Shown piece by piece: positions 7,139 through 14,538 of a DNA stretch of 15,402 bases. Source of the stretch: Candidatus Bipolaricaulota bacterium (GTDB taxonomy: Bacteria > Bipolaricaulota > Bipolaricaulia > UBA7950 > UBA9294); assembly GCA_030612485.1 (NCBI GenBank), contig JAUWNS010000042.1, positions 1 through 15,402 on the forward strand. Direction: 5' to 3'. Each line of letters starts with the position of its first letter. Position 1 is the stretch's first letter. The notes beneath the pieces were generated by a model that was not told where the DNA came from, did no database searches, and worked only from the letters and a program-made list of their open reading frames with translations. The position numbers and the translations under genes are program-made.

Positions 7139-8476
7139 ATGAAAAAAGGCGTGAAAAGTTTACTAGTGATTGGTCTGCTTCTGGTCGGTTTGTTGACCGC
7201 TTACGCGGCTGATAAGACGGTGGTGGAGTTCTGGACAACTGACAACGAGCCCGATCGTGTTGCCGTTTACGAAGCAGTTGCGGCACGATTCATGGCCGAG
7301 AACCCGGGCATCGAAGTGCAGATCATACCTGTTCAAGAGGCCGATCTTAGCCAACGGATCGCCACTGCGATGGCCGCCAATGATCTGCCGGACATCGTCC
7401 GCATGGGGATCGAGCGCGTGGCCGTTTTTGCTGCTGATGGGATCATGGATGAGGACGCTGCTGAGGCTACAATCGCCAGCGTCGGGAAGAGCGACTTCCG
7501 CGCCGGCCCGTTGGCAATGGTGCTCAACCCTGCGACCGGCAAGTATGCAGCGATTCCTTACGACGGCTGGATTCAGGCCGTCTGGTATCGTGCCGATATG
7601 TTTAAGGAAGCAGGCCTTACTCCGCCGGTCTCCTGGGCCGATATCAATGCGGCGGCTGATGTGCTCCCTGGAACGGGAAACTTGCTCTACGCTCTGGGCC
7701 TCGGTACGGATCCCGGTCAGAACTACCCGCATCAGGTCTTCGAACAGGTGGCGATATCCAACGATGCCTGGCCGTTCGACGAGGATGGAAACGTCACCAT
7801 GAACACGCCGGAGATGATCGCTGCACTGCGATTCTACACCGACCTGCAGCGTGCCGCGATCCCTGGGCCGCAGTACTGGCGTGGGGCACGTGAGGCCTAC
7901 GAACTCGATCAGTCCGGGATGCTCTTCTACAGCACCTACATCATGGATGACCTGGTGGACGGTTCCGGCATGGAGGGCGGTGGCAAGATCCAGATCGCCG
8001 TAGAAGACCTGGCGCTCAAGACCGGCTTTGCACCGAAGATGGTCGGACCTAACGGCTCTGCTACGTACGGACAGCTGGTTACCCTCGGGATCATGAAGGG
8101 AGCCGACCCCGCTGCGCAGAAGGTCGTCGAGTACTTCCTGACCGAAGGCTACATCGATGTTCTGTCCCTTTCCCCGTTCGGGAAGATCCCCGTGCTGGCG
8201 AGTGCGGTGGATGGCTGGAAGGATCTCAGCCCGTTCTTCGCTTACTACTCGAGTGATACGCTCGATCAGATCGCCAACGGCTTCGAGACGATGCAGCGGT
8301 GGCTCTTCCGACCGGACTACGACCCGGTGGAGCGAGCCGTGATCGGCGATATCGAAGGGCGCCTGCTGATTTCACAGGCCATCAGCAACATCGCTCTGGA
8401 AGGGATCATGACCCCAGAGACCGGTGCCGCGTGGCTGCAGGGGCAGGTTGAGGCTATGCTGGCCGAACGCCGGTAG
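7139..8476 (+). CDS. Periplasmic carbohydrate-type solute-binding protein (family 1)
   Basis: This 445-residue protein should capture the solute for the second importer. The N-terminus is a classical Sec signal peptide: MKKGVKS, a hydrophobic core to about residue 19, then TAYA before ADKTVVEFW, so cleavage is likely after AYA near residues 22-23. There is no lipobox cysteine, which points to a free periplasmic protein. The mature part has the standard opening VVEFWTTD, the hinge-like LPDIVRMG, IPYDGWIQAVWYRADMF and TPPVSWADI, and a late segment GFETMQRWLFRP. ATG 7139 is preceded by AAGGAGG with an 8-nt gap; an ATG at 7112 would put that site inside the coding region and spoil the signal peptide. 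It heads an operon driven from 6984-7012. The ligand cannot be read, but the downstream genes suggest a glycosylated glycerate or its sugar part. Confidence 0.93.
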   Translation: MKKGVKSLLVIGLLLVGLLTAYAADKTVVEFWTTDNEPDRVAVYEAVAARFMAENPGIEVQIIPVQEADLSQRIATAMAANDLPDIVRMGIERVAVFAADGIMDEDAAEATIASVGKSDFRAGPLAMVLNPATGKYAAIPYDGWIQAVWYRADMFKEAGLTPPVSWADINAAADVLPGTGNLLYALGLGTDPGQNYPHQVFEQVAISNDAWPFDEDGNVTMNTPEMIAALRFYTDLQRAAIPGPQYWRGAREAYELDQSGMLFYSTYIMDDLVDGSGMEGGGKIQIAVEDLALKTGFAPKMVGPNGSATYGQLVTLGIMKGADPAAQKVVEYFLTEGYIDVLSLSPFGKIPVLASAVDGWKDLSPFFAYYSSDTLDQIANGFETMQRWLFRPDYDPVERAVIGDIEGRLLISQAISNIALEGIMTPETGAAWLQGQVEAMLAERR

Positions 8477-8499
8477 ACAGAGTAAATACTTAACGAGTC

Positions 8500-8526
8500 G
8501 GGGACGCGGCGTACCGTCGCGTCCCC
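8500..8526 (+). terminator. Intercistronic hairpin after the second binding-protein gene
   Basis: An inverted repeat of 11 pairs (8500-8510 with 8516-8526), GC-rich with one G-T pair and a five-base loop, begins 24 nt after the binding-protein stop. It is followed by ATTTAACT, a very short T run. As at 155-186, it probably reduces read-through or protects the 3' end of the binding-protein message, so that binding protein is made in excess over membrane subunits. It is unlikely to stop all transcription because the operon continues. Confidence 0.65.
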
Positions 8527-8604
8527 ATTTAACTCTACTGCCTTTGGGGCCGACTTTCTCACCGTAAAAGTCTCCCCTGCTGGTGGATCGGGAGGTTGAA
8601 TTTC

Positions 8605-8625
8605 ATGGTATGGCGAGTGCTGTGA
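8605..8625 (+). CDS. Possible six-codon upstream ORF overlapping the permease start
   Basis: ATG 8605 lies 8 nt after GGAGGT (8591-8596), an ideal spacing, but it encodes only MVWRVL before TGA at 8623-8625. It overlaps the permease start ATG 8610 in another frame. Its stop overlaps a GTG of the permease frame as GTGA at 8622-8625, a layout typical of coupled re-initiation. It may tune permease translation, or it may be accidental. Confidence 0.25.
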   Translation: MVWRVL

Positions 8626-9563
8626 AGGGGTTATTGTCTGCGACAGGTCGGTGGAACTCGCTTCAAGCCCGGGAGGCACACCTCGCCTGGATGCTAATCT
8701 CCCCCACCGCTCTGATCGTCTTTGGATTGGTCCTCTTCCCCGCTATTTTTAGTGTCTGGATCAGCTTTCACGACGTTACCCTGCGGAACCTGAACGACGT
8801 CTTCCATGCGCCGTTTGTGGGTTGGGATAACTATCGCCATGTGGTCAACGATTTTGCGTTCAAGTATCAAAACTTACGTGTATGGGGAGCAGCGGTCACC
8901 AGCATTGTATATTCATTCGTCTCAACATTTGTCACTGTACTTCTTGGCCTGATAGCCGCACTGTTACTCAACCAACCGTTCCGTGGCCGGGGAACGGTGC
9001 GTGCCATCTTCCTATTCCCCTATATCGCGCCGATCGTCAGCGTGGCGTTCGTCTGGCGTTGGATCCTAGATCCACGCCCGTCTGGTGTGTTGAACGATCT
9101 GTTGATGCGGTTGGACATGATCGATGCTCCAAGAGCGTATCTCGCCACACGCGGTCTCGCTCTGGTATTGGTGATCATCTTTACTGCGTGGCGCTATTTT
9201 CCGTTTGCCATGTTGATGATATTGGCTCGGCTTCAGGCGATCGATAAGACCATGTACGAGGCAGCCAGCGTGGATGGTGCCAATGCCTGGGATAAGTTTC
9301 GGAATATCACCATGCCTGAATTGAGGTACGTTCTGGGTGCTGTCTTTCTCCTTCGGTTGATCTGGACCTTTAATAAGTTCGATGACATATTCCTGCTGAC
9401 CGGGGGAGGCTTCGGCACCAACGTCCTACCGGTGCTTACTTATCAGTTTAGTTTCAGAGCATTCAACTTCGGCAAAGGAGCGGCCAACGCCATGATCCTG
9501 CTGGTCATACTGGGGACTTTCATGCTGGTATATGCGCGCACCGTGATGCGAGAGAAAGGGTAA
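8610..9563 (+). CDS. ABC sugar permease, MalF/UgpA type (second importer)
   Basis: This 317-residue inner-membrane subunit has a first membrane segment near residues 26-50 and about six in total. The EAA loop is at about residues 216-240 (MYEAASVDGANAWDKFRNITMP). The N-terminal 25 residues are polar, as is usual for this group. The start is uncertain: ATG 8610 is 13 nt from the GGAGGT site, GTG 8622 overlaps the stop of a six-codon frame, and GTG 8583 has no ribosome site. I take ATG 8610. The gene follows the binding-protein gene and hairpin and is followed after 11 nt by its MalG-type partner. No ATPase gene follows in this operon, so the coupling ATPase must come from elsewhere, most simply from 1909-3012. 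Confidence 0.92.
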   Translation: MASAVKGLLSATGRWNSLQAREAHLAWMLISPTALIVFGLVLFPAIFSVWISFHDVTLRNLNDVFHAPFVGWDNYRHVVNDFAFKYQNLRVWGAAVTSIVYSFVSTFVTVLLGLIAALLLNQPFRGRGTVRAIFLFPYIAPIVSVAFVWRWILDPRPSGVLNDLLMRLDMIDAPRAYLATRGLALVLVIIFTAWRYFPFAMLMILARLQAIDKTMYEAASVDGANAWDKFRNITMPELRYVLGAVFLLRLIWTFNKFDDIFLLTGGGFGTNVLPVLTYQFSFRAFNFGKGAANAMILLVILGTFMLVYARTVMREKG

Positions 9564-9574
9564 AGGAGTCAACC

Positions 9575-10501
9575 GTGACGCACGATCGATCCCCAAGATC
9601 ATCGAAGAACGAGCGTTTAAATTTGATCGACCGCCTGGCACAGTCAATCACCTTGCCCCGTTTCATTTTTGTCTTGACCTTGACCTTCTTTCTCACCAGT
9701 ATCCTGTTCCCCTTCTATTGGATGGTCAGCTCGTCGTTCAAGACCTACGCGGAGATTGGCAGCCGCGAAGCCGTCTACGTTCCCAGTGCTTTGCGCTGGG
9801 ATGCCTATAAAGAGCTGTTCGATCCAAGCACTCCTCACTTCTGGAACTTCGGCGCCAATATCGTCAACAGCATCAAGGTCGCGATCCCCACAGCGATCGT
9901 TGCGGTTATCCTGTCAACACTAGGGGCCTACGCTATTGCCAGGCTGCGTTTCCGAGGGAAGAACTTGCTGCTCAACGGTATTCTCCTCGTCTATCTCTTC
10001 CCCGGGGTCTTACTGATCATCCCGCTCTTTGCGATGATCGCCCGGATCGGTGCGCGGTTCGGGTTCGGTGTTCAGGATAACCTCCCAATACTGATCATCA
10101 CGTACTTGGCACAGACCTTGCCCGTGGCACTGTACATGCTGGCCAACTACTTCCGTACGATCCCCGCCGAGATTGAGCAGGCCGGCCTGATCGATGGGTG
10201 CAGCCGTTGGGGCGTCATCTGGCGGATCACGTTACCCTTATCGGTTCCTGCGTTAGTTTCCGTCTCCATCTACACGTTCATGATCGCCTGGAACGAGTTC
10301 CTGTACGCCCTCGTATTCCTGAACAGCCGTGTGATGTTCACCATGCCGATCAAGATCAGCATGATCTTTAACGATCCCACCCCCCGTCCACATGTTGTCA
10401 TGGCCGCTTCGACCGTGATGACGATACCGGTTGTGATCCTCTTTCTCGCTCTGGAACGGTTTCTGACGGAAGGGCTTACCGCGGGCGGCGTGAAGGGGTA
10501 A
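9575..10501 (+). CDS. ABC sugar permease, MalG/UgpE type (second importer)
   Basis: This 308-residue inner-membrane subunit pairs with the MalF-type protein encoded just upstream. A long polar N-terminus (residues 1-28) precedes the first membrane segment near 31-52; about six segments are visible. The EAA-type loop is at about residues 199-220, EIEQAGLIDGCSRWGVIWRI then TLP, with Gln-Ala-Gly in place of Glu-Ala-Ala, a common MalG variant. The start is GTG 9575 with AAAGGAG at 9562-9568 and a 6-nt gap. The protein ends with the family-typical FLTEGLTAGGVKG. A 51-nt gap separates it from the glycosyltransferase gene, so the operon probably continues. Confidence 0.93.
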   Translation: MTHDRSPRSSKNERLNLIDRLAQSITLPRFIFVLTLTFFLTSILFPFYWMVSSSFKTYAEIGSREAVYVPSALRWDAYKELFDPSTPHFWNFGANIVNSIKVAIPTAIVAVILSTLGAYAIARLRFRGKNLLLNGILLVYLFPGVLLIIPLFAMIARIGARFGFGVQDNLPILIITYLAQTLPVALYMLANYFRTIPAEIEQAGLIDGCSRWGVIWRITLPLSVPALVSVSIYTFMIAWNEFLYALVFLNSRVMFTMPIKISMIFNDPTPRPHVVMAASTVMTIPVVILFLALERFLTEGLTAGGVKG

Positions 10502-10552
10502 CAGGGTGTGAGAGTCACAGAGCCCCCGTATTCAAAGATCTGAGGGATAGCT

Positions 10553-11923
10553 ATGACCACGATTGGTATTTGTCATTACAAAATTGGAGATACAGACGGC
10601 GTCTCCCTGGAGATGGATAAGTGGAAGGTTGTTCTGGAGGGGTTGGGACACACAGTTCACCTCTGTGGTGGAGACCTCGGGAAGGCTGAAGGGTTCCTCA
10701 TCGAGGAACTATATCACCATCGTGAGAATATCGAGAGGATCCATCGTAATGCCTTTGATCGGCTCACCGACTACGAGAGCGAGGCGGCCCTGGAAAGGGA
10801 TATCTTTGAGGTAGCCGATCGGATAGAACAGGATCTCTGTTCGTTCATCGACGAGTTCTCCCTCGACCTACTCATTCCTAATAACATCTGGTCGATCGGA
10901 GTGAACCTTCCTGCCGCCATTGCTTTCGCGCGTGTGGTCCGTAAACGGAGGATTCCCGCTGTCGCTCACCATCACGATTTTCACTGGGAAACGTTCCGAG
11001 GGATGACGCCGACTTGCGCGGTGGTGCGCCGCATTGCCCGAGAATACCTTCCCCCTAAAGATCCATTGGTCGCCCACGTGGTGATCAACAGCCTGGTCCA
11101 AGCTGAGCTTCGCCAAAGGAGTGGGGTGGAGTCCACAATCGTTCCGAACGTGTTTGACTTCGCCGGCGAGCTATGGTGCATTGACGAGTACAACCGTGAT
11201 TTTCGGGAGGCCATCGGAGTCAACGAGAACGACATCGTTGTACTTCAAGCCACCCGGATTGTCGAACGCAAGGGGATCGAACTGGCGATCGATCTCGTCG
11301 AGGAACTCAACGAACCCTCCAACATCGCCAAGTTACAGGAGGGCAGGCTCTACGATGGAAGGCGGTTCACGAAAGATGATCGGGTCGTCCTTGTCCTTGC
11401 CGGATACTCGGAAGACAGGACGAAAAACTACCTTTCACGATTGAAACGGAAGATCGAGCGAGCGGGGATCGAGGCTCGATTCATCGCGGAAAGGGTCCGT
11501 TCGCGGCGCGAAGAGAGCTACGGAGAACGCCTCTACTCCCTCTGGGATTGCTACGTCTTTGCCGACCTTGTAACCTATCCCTCACTTTTCGAAGGATGGG
11601 GAAACCAATTCCTCGAAGCGATTCGCGCCAAGCTGCCCGTTGCCATCTTTGAATACCCCGTGTACCGAGCGGATATTCGAGAGAAAGGTTTCGACGTGAT
11701 CTCTCTTGGGAGTGAGGTAGAAGGCACCGACGAGTCGGGATTGGTCTACCTCAGCGAGGCAATGGTTCGTCGTGCAACGGATAAGGCTGTCGGGGTTCTT
11801 ATCGATTCTTCAGCGAGGCAGGCGATGGTCGATCGAAACTTCGGGTTAGGGAGAGAAGCCTACAGCTTGGAAAGCCTGGCGCAGCGATTGGATAACATCA
11901 TCAAACAGACAGGAAACTTATAG
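10553..11923 (+). CDS. GT4 (GT-B) glycosyltransferase, possible mannosylglucosylglycerate synthase
   Basis: This 456-residue protein has the two-domain layout of retaining GT4 enzymes. The N-terminal acceptor domain opens with IGICHYKIGDTDGVSLEMDKW and contains HHHDFHWE at about 139-146. The C-terminal donor domain has ATRIVERKG (Arg235, Lys240) and the EX7E motif FEGWGNQFLE with Glu347 and Glu355. GT4 enzymes with a 'GTDGVSLE' opening occur, to my knowledge, next to glucosylglycerate-type synthases. In Petrotoga a GDP-mannose-dependent enzyme adds mannose to glucosylglycerate or its phosphate. The next gene here is a GT81-like enzyme and GDP-mannose is supplied by manC upstream, so a role in mannosylglucosylglycerate synthesis is a reasonable inference. 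Donor and acceptor are not proven by the motifs. The ATG start follows GAGGG at 10542-10546. There is no signal peptide, so it should be cytoplasmic. Confidence 0.82.
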   Translation: MTTIGICHYKIGDTDGVSLEMDKWKVVLEGLGHTVHLCGGDLGKAEGFLIEELYHHRENIERIHRNAFDRLTDYESEAALERDIFEVADRIEQDLCSFIDEFSLDLLIPNNIWSIGVNLPAAIAFARVVRKRRIPAVAHHHDFHWETFRGMTPTCAVVRRIAREYLPPKDPLVAHVVINSLVQAELRQRSGVESTIVPNVFDFAGELWCIDEYNRDFREAIGVNENDIVVLQATRIVERKGIELAIDLVEELNEPSNIAKLQEGRLYDGRRFTKDDRVVLVLAGYSEDRTKNYLSRLKRKIERAGIEARFIAERVRSRREESYGERLYSLWDCYVFADLVTYPSLFEGWGNQFLEAIRAKLPVAIFEYPVYRADIREKGFDVISLGSEVEGTDESGLVYLSEAMVRRATDKAVGVLIDSSARQAMVDRNFGLGREAYSLESLAQRLDNIIKQTGNL

Positions 11924-11949
11924 GACTCGGAATCATATTGGAGGAAGGT

Positions 11950-13110
11950 ATGGACAGAAGTTCGCTCGATATTGTCGTTGGGGTTTGCACCAAGAACTGC
12001 GCCGATACGGTTGCCGGCGTGCTCAAGACGGTCGATCGCGGCCTTACACAGTTCTTCCCCTCCAAACGCATTCTGATCGTCGTCTCCGACGGCTTCTCTA
12101 CCGATGCTACGCAAGAGAAGGTGCAAGAAACGGAGACGGCAACGGAGGTCATGTTCACTCCTCAAACCGGAGGGATTGGAAAAGGGAACGGCGTCCGCAC
12201 GATCCTCGAGATCGCTAGGGACCGCGGTGCTTCCGCGGTCGCTCTGGTCGACGGAGACCTGACAAGCATCGAATCAAATTGGGTTCACAAGCTTGCCGGT
12301 CCGATCCTTGACGGGAAGGATCTGGTCGTCCCCTACTATCTCCGCCATCACTACGACGGAGTGATCACCAATCAGATTGCCTATCCCCTGACCAACGTTC
12401 TGTTTGGTGTGGGGGTGCGGCAGCCGATCGGCGGGGAATACGGGATCTCCGCGCGTCTGTTGGAACGCCTTCTCCAGCACGAACTCTTCCCTGAGAAGTT
12501 CGGGATCGACATCTTCATCACCCTGGTCGCCACTTCGGAGCAGATGGAGATCGCCGAAGCGGTTCTGGGAGTGAAAGAACACGAATCGACCAAGCAGTAC
12601 GCGGACCCGGACAAGCTGCTGGTCCCGATGTTCTATCAAGTCGTCGGGACCCTCTTCCGATTGATCAACTACTATCGTGATCACATCGAGACCGTGCATG
12701 AAGTCCGCCCGGTGGAACGACTGGGAGAGATGCCCTATAAGCGCCCCAGAGCGATCACGGTCGATCAGGAGGACCTTCTCCGGCGGTTCAAGGAGAAGTA
12801 CGACGAGCTGATGGGGGAGAACGCGGCCTTTCTCGGAGATCTCCGAGAGGACCTAGACCGTATTGCTTCCCGCGAACTCGACAGCTATTCCTTCCCGCTT
12901 CCGCTTTGGGTCAAGGCGGTCTACCTGGCGATCGGCGCGTTCTCCGCTTCGGAAGACCTCAAGATCCTCGACGCCTTGCGCGTCCTGTGGCAGGGCCGCT
13001 TCTTGAGCCTGGTGCGCGAGACAGAAGCAATGAGCGACGAGGAGGCGGAGGCCTACATCCGAGGGCAGCTTGCGGTTTTCGAAGAGCAGCGATCGATCTT
13101 GAGCGGCTGA
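11950..13110 (+). CDS. GT81-like glycosyltransferase (glucosylglycerate or glucosyl-3-phosphoglycerate synthase family)
   Basis: This 386-residue GT-A protein probably joins a sugar from an NDP-sugar to glycerate or 3-phosphoglycerate. Visible motifs are the Rossmann opening LDIVVGVCTKN, VVSDGFSTDAT at about 44-54, GGIGKGNGVRTIL (Lys79) where GT81 enzymes have GKGEAL, the metal-binding DGD at 101-103, RQPIGGEYG at 157-164 matching the GT81 'QPLAGEY' element, KFGIDIFI at 183-190, and a later VKEHEST with His211. The length suits the family (usually 320-400). The next gene is a glycerate kinase and no phosphatase is nearby, which favours a glycerate acceptor as in Persephonella Ggs over a phosphoglycerate acceptor; this is inference. 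ATG 11950 has GGAGGAAGG directly upstream; TTG 11938 would add four residues. The stop overlaps the kinase start by one base (TGATG). Confidence 0.82.
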   Translation: MDRSSLDIVVGVCTKNCADTVAGVLKTVDRGLTQFFPSKRILIVVSDGFSTDATQEKVQETETATEVMFTPQTGGIGKGNGVRTILEIARDRGASAVALVDGDLTSIESNWVHKLAGPILDGKDLVVPYYLRHHYDGVITNQIAYPLTNVLFGVGVRQPIGGEYGISARLLERLLQHELFPEKFGIDIFITLVATSEQMEIAEAVLGVKEHESTKQYADPDKLLVPMFYQVVGTLFRLINYYRDHIETVHEVRPVERLGEMPYKRPRAITVDQEDLLRRFKEKYDELMGENAAFLGDLREDLDRIASRELDSYSFPLPLWVKAVYLAIGAFSASEDLKILDALRVLWQGRFLSLVRETEAMSDEEAEAYIRGQLAVFEEQRSILSG

Positions 13111-14483
13111 TGGGTGAACGACGACTCGCAAAAGATGTGGAAGGCCTGCGCGCCGATCTCGATAGGATCGCTCAAGCAGCATTGATAGCGGTCGCTCCGG
13201 AGACGTGTCTACGCCGCGCCGTGCACGTCGAGGGAGATCAACTCCACATTGCGAAGGAGCCCTTCGCGAAGGAAACCTTCGACCTTTCCCGTATCCAGCG
13301 AATACTGGTTGTAGGCATGGGGAAAGCCTCGGCACGGATGGCCGCGACCTTGGAAGAACTCTTGGGAGAGCGGATCTCCGGTGGTCTCGTGGTCACTGCC
13401 GACGGGTACAGGGTTCCCACCCGGAGAGTGGAGGTTGTCGAGGCTTCCCACCCCGTTCCCGATGCGCGCGGCCGAGCGGCCGCGGAACGGATCGTGGCCC
13501 TTGTCGAGGAGGCAAACGAGGAGGATCTCGTGGTCGTTCTCATCTCCGGCGGAGGTTCGGCCCTTCTCCCACTGCCCGCCTCCGGGATCACGCTCTCCGA
13601 TCTTGCCGCGACAAACGAACTCCTTCTCCGCTCCGGGGCGAAGATCCAAGAGATCAACACGGTGCGAAAGCACCTCTCGCAGGTGAAAGGCGGACAGCTT
13701 GCGCGGCACGCCTTCCCCGCGCAGGTCCTTGCTCTCGTTCTCTCCGACGTGCCCGGTGATCCCTTGAACGCGATCGCATCCGGCCCAACCGTGGGTGATC
13801 CGACGACCTTTGACCAGGCAAAGCGGATCCTGCGTCAGTATCGCTTGTGGGAGGAAATACCGGATCCCGTTCGAGAACGGGTCGAGGCGGGCGTTCGCTG
13901 CGAGATTGAAGAGACCCCCAAACCCGGAGACGCTGTGCTGCAACGGGTGACGACCACGATCATTGGCTCGGGATCCGACGCCCTCGATGCCGCGCGCGAG
14001 GAAGGGGATCGTTTGGGCTATCACACGCTTTCCCTCACAACCACCCTCGAAGGGGAGGCGCGAGAGGTGGGTAAGATCCTTGCCGCCTTAGCGAGGGAGG
14101 AGGCAAGCAGCGGGCGGCCGGTACCTCTTCCCGCGTTGATCCTCGCCGCCGGGGAGACAACAGTCACCGTGCGGGGAACCGGCAGGGGAGGGCGCAATCA
14201 GGAACTCGCTCTGTCGGCCGCCCTTGGGATCGAAGGGATTGCTCAGGTGGTGATCTCTTCTATAGGAACCGACGGCCGCGATGGCCCGACCGACGCCGCC
14301 GGGGGGATGGTCGACGGAGAGACGGTTGGCCGGATGAGGGAACGAGGTATCGATCCCGGGGAATATCTGGAGCAGAACAACTCCTACAAAGCCTTGGAGG
14401 AAGCTGGGGATCTGATCGTCACCGGCCCGACCGGGACGAACGTGGCCGACCTTTGCTTGATCCTTGTGGGGAAACGAAAATAA
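13110..14483 (+). CDS. gckA: Glycerate 2-kinase (DUF4147/MOFRL family)
   Basis: The enzyme phosphorylates D-glycerate with ATP to 2-phosphoglycerate, feeding lower glycolysis. The 457-residue protein has the two-lobe DUF4147 plus MOFRL layout. Landmarks are VVGMGKASARMA with Lys72, ASHPVPDARG at 112-121, the glycine loop SGGGSALLPLP at 146-156, NTVRKHLSQVKGGQLA at 183-198, SDVPGDPLNAIASGPTVGDP at 212-231, then GGRNQELAL, GTDGRDGPTDAAGG and YLEQNNSY in the MOFRL part. I chose ATG 13110, which overlaps the upstream TGA as TGATG and suggests translational coupling; starts further upstream would read through the glycosyltransferase gene. In this operon it may use glycerate released from imported solutes, or set the glycerate level available to the synthases. 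The symbol is by family; ttuD and glxK are other names for glycerate kinases. Confidence 0.93.
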   Translation: MGERRLAKDVEGLRADLDRIAQAALIAVAPETCLRRAVHVEGDQLHIAKEPFAKETFDLSRIQRILVVGMGKASARMAATLEELLGERISGGLVVTADGYRVPTRRVEVVEASHPVPDARGRAAAERIVALVEEANEEDLVVVLISGGGSALLPLPASGITLSDLAATNELLLRSGAKIQEINTVRKHLSQVKGGQLARHAFPAQVLALVLSDVPGDPLNAIASGPTVGDPTTFDQAKRILRQYRLWEEIPDPVRERVEAGVRCEIEETPKPGDAVLQRVTTTIIGSGSDALDAAREEGDRLGYHTLSLTTTLEGEAREVGKILAALAREEASSGRPVPLPALILAAGETTVTVRGTGRGGRNQELALSAALGIEGIAQVVISSIGTDGRDGPTDAAGGMVDGETVGRMRERGIDPGEYLEQNNSYKALEEAGDLIVTGPTGTNVADLCLILVGKRK

Positions 14484-14500
14484 CAATCTTGGACAAGCGG

Positions 14501-14529
14501 TTGAGCTGCTAGTGGCAGGCTGGTACTAT
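14501..14529 (+). promoter_or_regulatory. Candidate promoter for the LacI-type gene
   Basis: TTGAGC (14501-14506) and TACTAT (14524-14529) match sigma70 boxes at four of six positions each and are 17 nt apart. Transcription would start near 14535-14537, at most a few bases before ATG 14539. No ribosome-binding site precedes that ATG, so a nearly leaderless message is likely. No strong terminator is visible between the kinase stop and this gene. Confidence 0.4.
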
Positions 14530-14538
14530 TACCTCATT

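Noticed and set aside
7163..7732. Open frame of 189 codons on the minus strand opposite the second binding-protein gene
   Set aside because: It mirrors a clear binding-protein sequence, shows no family motif and has no likely start region.
10507..10519. TGTGAGAGTCACA, looks like a CRP half-site pair between the second MalG-type gene and the GT4 gene
   Set aside because: The arms are separated by 3 bases, not the 6 of a CRP site, it lies in a short gap inside the operon, and no promoter boxes sit near it.
12906..13109. N-terminal extension of the glycerate kinase frame by 68 residues
   Set aside because: It lies inside the GT81-like gene in another frame, is arginine/glycine-rich shadow sequence, and the family alignment begins after ATG 13110.
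13209..14024. Open frame of 271 codons on the minus strand opposite the glycerate kinase
   Set aside because: It has no recognisable domain and lies entirely opposite a strongly conserved gene in a GC-rich stretch where stop codons are rare; it is a shadow.
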